DNA of 36,218 nt from JAWWPY01 sp964412845 (GCA_964412845.1 CAYPQM010000061.1:1-36218), one strand, 5' to 3'; positions 15,633 through 23,518 are shown, counted from the stretch's first letter. Notes: generated by a model not told the origin, from the letters alone. Program-made: numbers and translations.

Positions 15633-15661
15633 GCGGACTGCGCCCCCGCTTGGCGGTCCGC
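15633..15661. repeat. 9-bp inverted repeat next to the 16-bp hairpin
   Basis: GCGGACTGC (15633-15641) and GCGGTCCGC (15653-15661) pair except for one T-G. The loop GCCCCCGCTTG resembles the loop of the 15471-15519 hairpin (CCCCCGCAAG), hinting that the hairpins are related. Confidence 0.5.
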
Positions 15662-15894
15662 CGCTTTGGTCCCGCCTCGACCGGATTTGTTCCGCCGTGG
15701 CTGAGAATGAGCATCGCAGCGCACGATTGCGTCATGATTGATTAGCTATTGAGCGGCCCATCGGCGTCGGGGGATGGCGGTACGGGCGGGCCGTTCGGCG
15801 GCTGAATCGGGTCCATGATTGAGTGACGTCTACCCCCATCCCTGCACACGATTGCCGGGGGCTGGCGCACCGACAGTCTGAGTAGGGCGGCGCA

Positions 15895-18774
15895 GTGCTG
15901 TTTCGGATGCTGGGACCCCTTGAGGTCCAGACCAAGGGGGGATGGACCGAGGTCAGCGCACCGAAGTGGCGCACGGTGCTGGCGGTGCTGCTGTTGAATC
16001 CGGGACAGGCAGTCTCCACCGACCGGCTGATCATGGAGCTGTGGGGTGACGACCCCCCGGCGAGGCCGGCCAATCAGGTGAGTATTTACGTGCACCGGCT
16101 GCGCAAGCTGATCGGCGAGGCCGGCAGCCGGATTCTGGTGACCCGGGCACCGGGGTACCAGATCCTGCTCGGCCGCGAAGACCTGGACGCCCAACGGTTC
16201 GCTGCCCTCACTGCCGCGGGCCGGGCGGAACTGTCGAACGGGGACGCTCGCCGGGCCGCTGCCCTGCTGGCCGAGGCCCTCGATCTGTGGCGGGGCGGCG
16301 CGCTGGCCGATGTCCCGACCTCGGCGCTGGTCAGCGCCGAGGTCACCCGGCTCGAAGAGTCGCGCCTCGAAGCCCAGGTGCTGAGGATCCAGGCCGATAT
16401 CGCGTGCGGGCGGTCTGACGAGGTGGTGCTGGAACTGCAGCGGCTGGTCGTCGATCATCCGATCCGGGAAGGGCTCTGGGTGCTGCTCATCGGTGCCCTG
16501 CGCGGGGCCGGCCGGCCAGCGGAGGCGCTGGATGCCTACGCTCAGGCCCGTAAGGCGATCGGCGATGAGCTCGGCGTTGATCCCGGAGCCGAGCTGCAGC
16601 AGCTCTACCAGGAGATGCTCGCGGCCGATGTGGCGCCGCCCCGGGCCGGACGCCGGGCGACAGACGTGCTCTTGGCGGTGGCCCCGGCCGGGAGTTCCGC
16701 CGCCGCTGCCCCCGCCGCGCCGGAGCCGCTCCCGCTGGTCGCTCAGCTTCCGGCCGATATCCCCGACTTCACCGGCCGGTCGGACCACGTGCAGAACCTC
16801 CGCGACATGCTGTCGGGCGGGCACCGGAGGGACAGTCCGGGGGCCGTCGTCGTGGCGGCGGTGATCGGCACCGGAGGCCTGGGCAAGACCACCCTGGCCG
16901 TGCACGCGGCCCACCTGCTGCGCACTCAGTTCCCCGATGGGCAGCTGTACGCCAACATGCTCGGCGCGACCCAGCAGCCTGCCCCGCCCCGTGATGTGCT
17001 GGCCCGCTTTCTGCGCGATCTCGGGATGGACCCAGCACGCATCCCGGTCGGCGAGGAAGAACGGGCGGCTCAGTTCCGGAGCAGGCTGACGGACCGCAGG
17101 GTGCTCATCGTGCTCGACGACGCCCGGGACGCGGCCCAGGTACGGCCGCTGCTGCCCGGATCCGCGTCATGCGCGGTCCTGGTGACCACCCGGAGCCGGA
17201 TGCCTGATCTGGCCGGCAGCCGCTTCGTCGACCTGGATGTGCTGGAGCCGGCCGAAGGCCGCGCCCTGTTCACAGGCATCGTCGGGCCCGGGCGCGCCGA
17301 CGCTGAGCCGGACGCCACGGAAGAGGTTCTCACCGTCTGCGCAGGCCTGCCGCTAGCTATCCGCATCGTCGGCGCCCGGCTCGCCGCCCGGCGCAACTGG
17401 ACCGTGCGCAGCATGGCCGCGCGGTTGTCGGATGAGCGCCGTCGGCTGGATGAGATGCAGGCTGGTGACCTGGCGGTCCGGGCGTGTTTCGAAGTGAGCT
17501 TCTCCAGCCTGCCGGGCCGGCCGTATCCGGATGGCATCGACCCCGCTCAGGCGTTCCGGCTGCTGGGCGTGTGGCAGGGGCTGACCATCGGGCTCCCCGC
17601 GGCCGCCGCCCTGGTCGGGCAGCCGGAAGCGGCAGTCGCGGACGCCCTGGAGGTGCTCGTGGACGCGCAGCTGCTGCAATCACCTGCCCCCGACCGGTAC
17701 CGGTTCCACGACCTGCTGCGGGCCTACGCCGCCGACCGGGCCCTGGCCGAGGAACCCGCGGACGTCCGGGAGGAGGCGGTGCGCCGCATCCTCACCTGGT
17801 ATCTGCACACTGTGGCCGCCATGGCCAGGATCGTTTCGCCGCACCGCGACGAGGTTCCGCTTGAGCCGCCAGGCCCTGGCTGCCGGCCGCTGACGTTCGC
17901 CACCGCAGACCAGGCCATCGACTGGTGCGAGTCCGAGCGGGCCAACCTGGTCGCCGCGACCCAGCAGGCATCCGGCCGCGGCCTGGACGACGTCGCGTGG
18001 AAGCTACCGGTCGCGGCCCTCAGCTTCTTCAACCGGCGCGCCTACCGGGCGGAATGGGTGTCGACTCATCGCATCGGCCTCGATAGTGCCCGCCGCGCCG
18101 GGGACCAGGCCGGCGAAGCGTGGATCCTGAACAACCTCGGCATGCTTTACGGGCAGTTGCGGATGCCGGAGGCGGTTGACTACTTCGAGCAGGCGCTGGC
18201 CATCCGGCAGAAGATCGGGGACCAGGCGGGCGAGGCCCAGGCGGCCAACAACCTCGCCGACGCCTATCTGCGGCTGCAGCGAGCTGACGAGGCGCTGGAG
18301 CCCCTGGCGCGCTCGATGGAGATTCAGCGCCGCATCGGATCCCGCTTCGGTGAGGCTGTCGCCCTGAACAACCTGGGGGAGGCGTACCTGCATCTCGGGC
18401 GGGTGGACGAGGCGATCGATTGCCTCCAGCGGGCCCGTGAGATTTTCGAGGCGATCGGCGACACCCACGGCGTGGGGTACTCGCTGCACTATCTGGGCGC
18501 GGCATTCCTCGAACGAGGCCGCCTCGATGAGGCCCTTGATTGCTTCCGCCGGGCCCTGCGGATCCGCCGGGCCGGCGGTGAGCGGCTGGCCGAGGCGCAG
18601 ACGCTGCGGCAGCTGGGCCGCGCTCAGCGGGTGGCCCGGCAGCCGGAAGACGCACGTGAATCCTGGACCCGCGCGCTCATTGCCTTTGAGGCGCTGGAGG
18701 AACCGGCACAAGCCGATGAGGTCCGGGCGGAACTCGGCGCCTTGGCCGAAGGGGAGGACATGGCCGGCCGTTAA
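15895..18774 (+). CDS. AfsR-like SARP transcriptional activator (OmpR-type wHTH, BTAD, NB-ARC, TPR)
   Basis: The 959-residue protein has the AfsR architecture. Residues about 1-95 are an OmpR-like winged helix (MLGPLEVQ, LIMELWGDDPPARPANQVSI). Residues about 100-250 are a BTAD domain. An Ala/Pro linker precedes an NB-ARC ATPase with Walker A GTGGLGKTTLA (about 324-334), VLIVLDDARD and TTRSRM. Four or more TPR units fill about 690-930 (NNLGMLYGQL, NNLADAYLRL, NNLGEAYLHL, HYLGAAFLERG). AfsR of Streptomyces coelicolor (993 aa) binds direct repeats over the -35 of its target and is phosphorylated by AfsK-type kinases. The start is GTG 15895; ATG 15907 is possible. The gene sits between prs and rplY, normally neighbours, and is followed by a small repeat-protein gene. 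Confidence 0.92.
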   Translation: MLFRMLGPLEVQTKGGWTEVSAPKWRTVLAVLLLNPGQAVSTDRLIMELWGDDPPARPANQVSIYVHRLRKLIGEAGSRILVTRAPGYQILLGREDLDAQRFAALTAAGRAELSNGDARRAAALLAEALDLWRGGALADVPTSALVSAEVTRLEESRLEAQVLRIQADIACGRSDEVVLELQRLVVDHPIREGLWVLLIGALRGAGRPAEALDAYAQARKAIGDELGVDPGAELQQLYQEMLAADVAPPRAGRRATDVLLAVAPAGSSAAAAPAAPEPLPLVAQLPADIPDFTGRSDHVQNLRDMLSGGHRRDSPGAVVVAAVIGTGGLGKTTLAVHAAHLLRTQFPDGQLYANMLGATQQPAPPRDVLARFLRDLGMDPARIPVGEEERAAQFRSRLTDRRVLIVLDDARDAAQVRPLLPGSASCAVLVTTRSRMPDLAGSRFVDLDVLEPAEGRALFTGIVGPGRADAEPDATEEVLTVCAGLPLAIRIVGARLAARRNWTVRSMAARLSDERRRLDEMQAGDLAVRACFEVSFSSLPGRPYPDGIDPAQAFRLLGVWQGLTIGLPAAAALVGQPEAAVADALEVLVDAQLLQSPAPDRYRFHDLLRAYAADRALAEEPADVREEAVRRILTWYLHTVAAMARIVSPHRDEVPLEPPGPGCRPLTFATADQAIDWCESERANLVAATQQASGRGLDDVAWKLPVAALSFFNRRAYRAEWVSTHRIGLDSARRAGDQAGEAWILNNLGMLYGQLRMPEAVDYFEQALAIRQKIGDQAGEAQAANNLADAYLRLQRADEALEPLARSMEIQRRIGSRFGEAVALNNLGEAYLHLGRVDEAIDCLQRAREIFEAIGDTHGVGYSLHYLGAAFLERGRLDEALDCFRRALRIRRAGGERLAEAQTLRQLGRAQRVARQPEDARESWTRALIAFEALEEPAQADEVRAELGALAEGEDMAGR

Positions 18775-18851
18775 TGCTGCGCGCCGGCGAACCGCCACCC
18801 GGGCCTGGCTGCTGAGGAACAATTCTGTAGCTGTTTTATGGCTGCACGTTC

Positions 18852-18892
18852 CGGCCATTGCCGGAGATTGCGGTCATTGCCGTCGCTACGAT
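18852..18892 (+). promoter_or_regulatory. Candidate SARP-controlled promoter of the repeat-protein gene
   Basis: CGGCCATTGCCG (18852-18863) and CGGTCATTGCCG (18871-18882) are 12-bp direct repeats differing at one base, with a period of 19. The heptamer ATTGCCG or ATTGCGG occurs three times (18857, 18867, 18876). A good -10, TACGAT, follows at 18887-18892, while the -35 position has no consensus and is covered by the repeats. SARP activators bind direct repeats over a poor -35 close to the -10, so this suits control by the SARP gene upstream (inference). Confidence 0.55.
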
Positions 18893-18956
18893 GCTGCCGC
18901 AAGTAACACCGTCACTCATCCCGGCCCCCGGGGGTCAGGCAGAGGAGAGTGCAGTC

Positions 18957-19319
18957 ATGGGGAATCAGCCAGAGGAACCACCGCAGGTGGATCAGGTGCC
19001 CACGCCGGGGATGGAGCATGAGATCACCCCGGCGATGGAGCACGAGACCGCCACGCCGGGGATGGAGCACGAGACCGCGACACCGGGGATGGAGCACGAG
19101 ACCGCGACACNNNNNNNNNNNNNNNNNNNNNNNNNNNNNNNNNNNNNNNNNNNNNNNNNNNNNNNNNNNNNNNNNNNNNNNNNNNNNNNNNNNNNNNNNN
19201 NNNNNNNNNNGACCGCGACACCGGGGATGGAGCACGAGACCGCGACACCGGGGATGGAGCACGAGACCGCGACACCGGGGATGGAGCACGAGTCCACACC
19301 GGGCACGGCCCAGGAGTAG
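18957..19319 (+). CDS. Small tandem-repeat protein, AfsS-like by position (contains assembly gap)
   Basis: From the ATG at 18957 (AGGAG nine bases upstream) the protein starts MGNQPEEPPQVDQV. It then consists almost entirely of a nine-residue repeat TPGMEHETA, with variants TPGMEHEI and TPAMEHETA, ending STPGTAQE. It has no Cys, no membrane helix and is acidic. One hundred Ns (19111-19210) interrupt the array; the frame is the same on both sides as drawn. In Streptomyces the gene after afsR is afsS, a small protein of short tandem repeats that AfsR activates. Position, size and repetitive Thr/Pro/Glu/His/Met make-up are all similar here, but the repeat unit differs and homology is not shown. 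True length is unknown because of the gap. Confidence 0.75.
   Translation: MGNQPEEPPQVDQVPTPGMEHEITPAMEHETATPGMEHETATPGMEHETATXXXXXXXXXXXXXXXXXXXXXXXXXXXXXXXXXXTATPGMEHETATPGMEHETATPGMEHESTPGTAQE
19002..19295 (+). repeat. 27-bp coding tandem repeat array
   Basis: Units of 27 bp begin at 19026, 19053 and 19080 after a shorter 24-bp unit at 19002. They resume beyond the gap at 19218 and 19245, with a final 24-bp unit at 19272. The unit starts flanking the gap (19107 and 19218) are 111 bp apart, which is 4 x 27 + 3. The 100 Ns are therefore a placeholder; a uniform array would need 97 + 27k bases. The copy number probably varies and was collapsed in assembly. Confidence 0.9.
19111..19210. other. 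Assembly gap (100 N placeholder)
   Basis: Exactly 100 Ns inside the 27-bp repeat array. Missing sequence is almost certainly more repeat units. Confidence 0.98.
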
Positions 19320-19362
19320 ATCGGTCACCGCCGCTGAGTTCACTGGCGGTCTGGGCTAAACT

Positions 19363-19396
19363 CCGATAGGCACGTCCTTAGTGGCGTGCCTATCGG
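19363..19396. terminator. Perfect 12-bp hairpin between the repeat-protein gene and rplY
   Basis: CCGATAGGCACG (19363-19374) pairs perfectly with CGTGCCTATCGG (19385-19396) across a 10-nt loop, 43 bp after the repeat-protein stop. A TAAACT (19357-19362) just before the left arm could be an rplY -10, so the palindrome may instead be an operator or the 5' leader structure of rplY mRNA. Confidence 0.6.
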
Positions 19397-19476
19397 CTGT
19401 CGCTTGCCTTCCGGCTCCGCCGGACACCAGGAGCGCTAAGCCGGCCATCTGGTCTGCGTTGTGAGGAGCAAGTACC

Positions 19477-20124
19477 GTGCCCGAGGTCCGTATCCCCGCT
19501 GAGCCACGCACCGAGTTCGGCAAGGGCTTTGCCCGTCGCGCTCGCCTCGCGGGCCGGGTCCCCGCCGTGCTCTATGGCCACGGCACGGAAACGCGGCACG
19601 TCACGCTGCCCAGCCACGCCGTGATGATGGCCCTGAAGACGTCAAACGCGCTGATCCGGCTGGACGGCCTGCCGGGCGGAAGCCAGCTGGCGCTGCCCAA
19701 GGCGATCCAGCGTGACCCCATCCGGGGCTCCGTCGAGCATGTGGACCTCATCCTGGTCCGCCGCGGTGAGAAGGTCACCGTGGACGTGCCCGTCCAGGTG
19801 ACCGGGGAGGTGTTTCCCGGCGGGCTGCTCGACCAGCAGCAGGTCCAGATTTCGATCGAGGCCGAGGCCACCAACATCCCGCAGCGCATCGAGGTCGATG
19901 TCGAGGGCATGGAGATCGGCGTGTCAGTGCACGCCGGGGACCTGGTCCTGCCGGAAGGCTCCACGCTGGCCGTCGAGCCCGAGACCTTGATCCTGCATGT
20001 GGTCGCGGCGCCGACGGCCGAGCAGATGGAAGCCGACCTTGGTGTTCCGGAGTCCACCGTCAGCGCCGAGCCTGCGCCGGTGCCCGAGGGCGAGGGCGAC
20101 AGGCCCGAGCCGGGCAGCGAGTAA
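19477..20124 (+). CDS. rplY: 50S ribosomal protein L25/general stress protein Ctc
   Basis: The 215-residue protein is the long (Ctc/TL5) form of L25, which binds 5S rRNA. The N-terminal L25 domain covers about residues 1-90 (RTEFGKGFARRARLAGRVPAVLYG, split here as RTEFGKGFARRAR and AGRVPAVLYG). The C-terminal beta domain covers about 95-185 (VDVPVQVTGE, LPEGSTLAVEPETLILHV). An acidic Pro/Glu tail ends it. The GTG at 19477 has GAGGAG upstream. It is followed by pth, the conserved order, and normally lies next to prs; here the SARP unit separates them. Confidence 0.95.
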   Translation: MPEVRIPAEPRTEFGKGFARRARLAGRVPAVLYGHGTETRHVTLPSHAVMMALKTSNALIRLDGLPGGSQLALPKAIQRDPIRGSVEHVDLILVRRGEKVTVDVPVQVTGEVFPGGLLDQQQVQISIEAEATNIPQRIEVDVEGMEIGVSVHAGDLVLPEGSTLAVEPETLILHVVAAPTAEQMEADLGVPESTVSAEPAPVPEGEGDRPEPGSE

Positions 20125-20177
20125 TCAGGCTGAGGTTTTTCCCGGGCCGGCGAGCGCCGGGCCGAGGCAGGTGCGAC

Positions 20178-20777
20178 ATGGCGGACGAGCGCTGGCTCAT
20201 CGTCGGCCTGGGCAACCCTGGTGCGGAGTATGCGGGCAATCGGCATAACGCCGGGTATTTCGTGGTGGACCTGCTCGCCGACCGGGTCGGCGCGCGGTTT
20301 CGCGGGAGTAAGTTCCGCGCCAGCGTGGCCGAGGGTCGGCTGGCCGGGCTGCCGGTTACCCTCGGCAAGCCGCTGACCTACATGAACGAATCTGGCGGCC
20401 CCGTGGCGGCGCTCCGGGATTACTACCGGCTGCCGGTCGGCCGCATCATCGTCCTGCATGATGAGCTGGACCTGCCGTTTGGCACGATAAGGCTTAAATT
20501 GGGCGGCGGAGACAATGGGCATAACGGGCTTCGCTCAGTCACTGCCGCGCTCCGCACCCGCGACTATCACCGGCTGCGTTTCGGCATCGGCCGGCCGCCG
20601 GGGCGGATGGACCCAGCGACGTTCGTGCTGCGTGATTTCAGCCCGGCGGAGCGCAAGGAACTGCCGTACCTGATCGACCGCAGCGCAGACGCGGTCCAGG
20701 CGCTGCTGGCCGACGGGCTCGCCGCCGCGCAGAACGCCTTCCATTCCGACAGTCCGCCCGCCAGCGCCGCACCCTGA
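20178..20777 (+). CDS. pth: Peptidyl-tRNA hydrolase
   Basis: The 199-residue enzyme releases peptidyl-tRNA dropped from stalled ribosomes. Active-site residues match the family: GLGNPG (10-15, Asn13), NRHNAGY with catalytic His23, KPLTYMNESG, HDELDLPFG (catalytic Asp) and GHNGLRS. The C-terminal tail is short and Ala-rich. It starts 53 bp after rplY with a GC-rich hairpin-prone spacer; translation with rplY from one mRNA is likely. Confidence 0.95.
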   Translation: MADERWLIVGLGNPGAEYAGNRHNAGYFVVDLLADRVGARFRGSKFRASVAEGRLAGLPVTLGKPLTYMNESGGPVAALRDYYRLPVGRIIVLHDELDLPFGTIRLKLGGGDNGHNGLRSVTAALRTRDYHRLRFGIGRPPGRMDPATFVLRDFSPAERKELPYLIDRSADAVQALLADGLAAAQNAFHSDSPPASAAP

Positions 20778-20838
20778 CCATGCCAGATTTATCCCCCTGT
20801 CGCTGCGGATGGGCCCTGAGGGGCAGTAGTTTCTGAGC

Positions 20839-21906
20839 ATGAAAGCCCTGGTCCTGGCGGGGGGTGCGGGAACCCGGCTCCGGCCGATCACGCACACCTC
20901 GGCCAAGCAGCTTCTCCCCGTCGCGAACAAGCCTGTCCTGTTCTACGGCCTGGAGGCCATCAGGGATGCCGGGATCACCGAGGTCGGGCTGGTAGTCGGG
21001 GATACCGAGCCGGCCATCCGGGCGGCCGTGGGTGACGGCTCATCGCTGGGCCTGCGCGCCAGCTACATCCGCCAGGAGGCCCCGCTCGGCCTGGCGCACG
21101 CGGTGCTCGTCGCCCATGACTTCCTGGGTGACGACGACTTCGTCATGTACCTCGGCGACAACTTCATCGTCGGCGGCATCACGGCCCTGGTCGACGAGTT
21201 CCGCGCCGCGCGTCCGGATGCCCAGATCATGCTCACCAAGGTCCCCGACCCGACCGAGTTCGGTGTCGCGGAACTCGACGACAGCGGGCAGGTCATCGGC
21301 CTGGAGGAAAAGCCGCAGCGGCCCAAGAGCGATCTCGCGCTCGTCGGCGTGTACCTGTTCACCGCCGCCGTACATGAGGCAGTCCGGCACATCACGCCCT
21401 CGCGGCGCGGCGAACTGGAGATCACCGAAGCCATCCAGTGGCTCATCGACAACGGCCGCAAGGTGACGTCCACCACCATCTCGGGCTACTGGAAGGACAC
21501 CGGCAACGTCGCTGACATGCTTGAGGTCAACCGCATGGTGCTGGAGACCGTCGAGCCCCGCCGTAGCGGCGTGGTCGGCGCGGACTGCGATCTCATCGGC
21601 CGGGTGGTGATCGAGGACGGCGCGCAGGTGAGCGGCTCGCGCATCGTGGGGCCCGTCATCATCGGCGCGGGCAGCCAGGTAACCGACTCCTACGTCGGCC
21701 CGTTCACCTCGGTGGCGGAGGACTGCGTCATCGCCGACTGTGAGATCGAGTACTCCATCGTGTTGCGCGGGGCGTCCATCCGCGGGGTCCGCCGGATCGA
21801 AGCGTCCATCATCGGGCACGACGTGGAGGTGACCCCGGCGCCGCGGGTGCCCAAGGCGCACCGGCTGATCCTCGGCGACCACAGCCGGGTGCAGATCAGC
21901 TCATAG
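20839..21906 (+). CDS. rfbA: Glucose-1-phosphate thymidylyltransferase, long (StrD-type) form
   Basis: The 355-residue nucleotidyltransferase would make dTDP-glucose from dTTP and glucose 1-phosphate. The signature LAGGAGTRLRP (6-16) and SAKQLLPVANKP are followed by YLGDNF (metal site) and EEKPQRPKSDLALVGVY. Unlike short RmlA (about 290 aa), it has a C-terminal left-handed beta-helix (about 245-350) as in StrD and related antibiotic-sugar enzymes. ATG 20839. Its last 6 bp overlap the stop of the convergent Rieske gene. With rfbB and rfbD it supplies dTDP-6-deoxyhexose. Confidence 0.92.
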   Translation: MKALVLAGGAGTRLRPITHTSAKQLLPVANKPVLFYGLEAIRDAGITEVGLVVGDTEPAIRAAVGDGSSLGLRASYIRQEAPLGLAHAVLVAHDFLGDDDFVMYLGDNFIVGGITALVDEFRAARPDAQIMLTKVPDPTEFGVAELDDSGQVIGLEEKPQRPKSDLALVGVYLFTAAVHEAVRHITPSRRGELEITEAIQWLIDNGRKVTSTTISGYWKDTGNVADMLEVNRMVLETVEPRRSGVVGADCDLIGRVVIEDGAQVSGSRIVGPVIIGAGSQVTDSYVGPFTSVAEDCVIADCEIEYSIVLRGASIRGVRRIEASIIGHDVEVTPAPRVPKAHRLILGDHSRVQISS

Positions 21907-23424
21907 CGGCTTCGGTTCCAGGGCCTCCACCCGGAGCGGGATCGTGCCGCCATCCAGGCATTCCCCGGTGGATGCGTCCCATTTCCAGTGGTGGCGCGGG
22001 CACTCCACGACGCCGTTGCAGACTGTGGCGTGCGTCAGATCCTCACCCGCGTGCGGGCAGAACCGCTGCATGCGCAGGCCATCCCGGTCGATGGTCTCGG
22101 TGTTCTCCCGCTCCCGGACGAGCTGCATGGTCTGCGCCGGGTGGTTGCCGTAGCGCAGCAGGCTCATCAAGGTCAGGTCGAAGACGTCCGGGGTCCGGTG
22201 CAGGGTCAGCCGCATGGACAGCAGCGCCTCTTCCCAGCCGACCTCCTCATCGAGGATCGCCCGCAGGATCTGCGGCGGCACATGCAAGGTGTAGTCAGGA
22301 TCGGCGGGATCGTCCTCGAAGACGAACCTTTCGGCCAGCCTGCCGAGCCGGATGCCCCAGTGCACGCCGTCGGCCACGAGCCGGACATCCTTCCGGTAGT
22401 CGCGCAGGAACCGGGCGTTCCACCGCTGGATCCGGTGAAAGTACGCTTCCATCTCGGCCGCGGTGATCGGCTCCACCGGCATCGCGTGGAACGCCTCCCA
22501 CTCGCCCCGCCGGCGCTCCCGATATCGGGCGAGGTAGTCCGCCTGCTCCGCGGGGCATGCCGCGGCACCCGCCGTCACCAGCCGCGGGACCTTCCCGGCC
22601 GCCAGTTCATCCAGCACGTCTCCCGGGGCCATCTCCAGCACCGAGGTCTGCGGGCAGGCGGCTGTGAACTCAGCACTGACGTCACCCCACGCGGGGAAGA
22701 TGGTGCTGGCCCGGTCGTTGTAGCGATCGAGTTCCGGGTCCAGGAAGCACGGCGGGCCGGCCGACGGGAGGTACCCCCGCGCTCCGGTGAGCCGCACCTT
22801 GCGGATCAGCGTGTCCATCAGGCCGTCGCGCACCGCGGCGACCTTCGTGGCCATCGTCTCGGGCGGGTAGGAATAGCAGTTCGGGTACCACATCGCCCCC
22901 GAATACTGGGCGCTGAGCAGGTCCACGTCGCCGGGCAGTTCGGACATCGGGGTGTTGCAGTCGTTCAGGTCCAGGAACCGGAAGCCGTCCATGTCGAGCA
23001 GCAGGCCGCTGTCCTCTTTGTGACTGGTGTCCAGCAGCATGGTCGCGGTGAAGCCATCGGCGAGCGTGTGCTGCTCGCGATGCCTGAGCACCACCAGGTT
23101 GCGGAAGCCCATCGCGGTGAACTGGCGGACCATCACCTTGGATCGGTACCGCGGCACCAGCACGGTGATGTCCCGGTCGAGTTGTTCCAGCACGCGCCGG
23201 TCGAAGTGGTCCTCGTGCGCGTGCGACACGTACAGCACGTCGAAGCGGCCGCCGGTCACCCCGGCGAGCAGGTCCCGGTTGTCCGGGAACGGGAACCAGG
23301 CGCCCAGGAACGCTGGATAGAACCAGGGGTCGATCAGCAGCCGGACCCCGGCATGCGTCACGACGAATCCGGCGTGGCCCAGATAGCGGATGGCGCTGAC
23401 GGCGGTCCCCGCGGCAGTGTTCAA
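21901..23424 (-). CDS. Metallo-beta-lactamase-fold / Rieske [2Fe-2S] fusion protein
   Basis: The N-terminal half (residues 1-~250) is a metallo-beta-lactamase fold with HAHEDH (68-73) and DPWFYPAFLG before it, closest in feel to UlaG and the CMP-Neu5Ac hydroxylase MBL domain. The C-terminal ~60 residues are a Rieske ferredoxin domain: C456-x-H458 in CPHAG and C475-x2-H478 in CPRHHW. The middle ~200 residues are not recognised. CMP-Neu5Ac hydroxylase joins the same two folds in the opposite order, so an oxygenase acting on a nucleotide sugar is a reasonable guess but not established. The TTG start is supported by GGGAGG seven bases upstream. The gene is flanked by dTDP-sugar genes on the other strand. 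Confidence 0.8.
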   Translation of the reverse strand: MNTAAGTAVSAIRYLGHAGFVVTHAGVRLLIDPWFYPAFLGAWFPFPDNRDLLAGVTGGRFDVLYVSHAHEDHFDRRVLEQLDRDITVLVPRYRSKVMVRQFTAMGFRNLVVLRHREQHTLADGFTATMLLDTSHKEDSGLLLDMDGFRFLDLNDCNTPMSELPGDVDLLSAQYSGAMWYPNCYSYPPETMATKVAAVRDGLMDTLIRKVRLTGARGYLPSAGPPCFLDPELDRYNDRASTIFPAWGDVSAEFTAACPQTSVLEMAPGDVLDELAAGKVPRLVTAGAAACPAEQADYLARYRERRRGEWEAFHAMPVEPITAAEMEAYFHRIQRWNARFLRDYRKDVRLVADGVHWGIRLGRLAERFVFEDDPADPDYTLHVPPQILRAILDEEVGWEEALLSMRLTLHRTPDVFDLTLMSLLRYGNHPAQTMQLVRERENTETIDRDGLRMQRFCPHAGEDLTHATVCNGVVECPRHHWKWDASTGECLDGGTIPLRVEALEPKPL

Positions 23425-23518
23425 TCTTCGCCCTCCCGTGACCGACCATTCTGTCCCTGACCTCGCCGTTATGCCGGGGTTTTTGATAGTTGGCAGGCCT
23501 TCGAGCCGACCTGGGAAG

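Larger units (their letters stand above)
15328..15894. other. Long gene-free stretch between prs and the SARP gene, rich in hairpins
   Basis: About 570 bp without a supported gene. Open frames here lack ribosome sites and recognisable domains. The first 335 bp hold four separate inverted repeats, listed individually. The last 170 bp hold the SARP 5' region with a CACGATTGC repeat (15723-15731 and 15847-15855). This includes ATTGCCG at 15851-15857, the heptamer that also recurs in the promoter of the repeat-protein gene downstream. Confidence 0.6.

Noticed and set aside
15467..15745. 92-codon plus-strand ORF between prs and the SARP gene
   Set aside because: It runs through two strong hairpins, has no ribosome site and no recognisable motif.
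19002..19295. CRISPR-like array (regular 27-bp repeats)
   Set aside because: There are no unique spacers; repeats are directly adjacent, in frame and inside a coding sequence with a ribosome site and stop.
21988..23460. 490-codon plus-strand ORF opposite the MBL/Rieske gene
   Set aside because: His/Arg/Gln-rich composition typical of the antisense of a GC-rich gene; the minus strand encodes clear metal-binding motifs.
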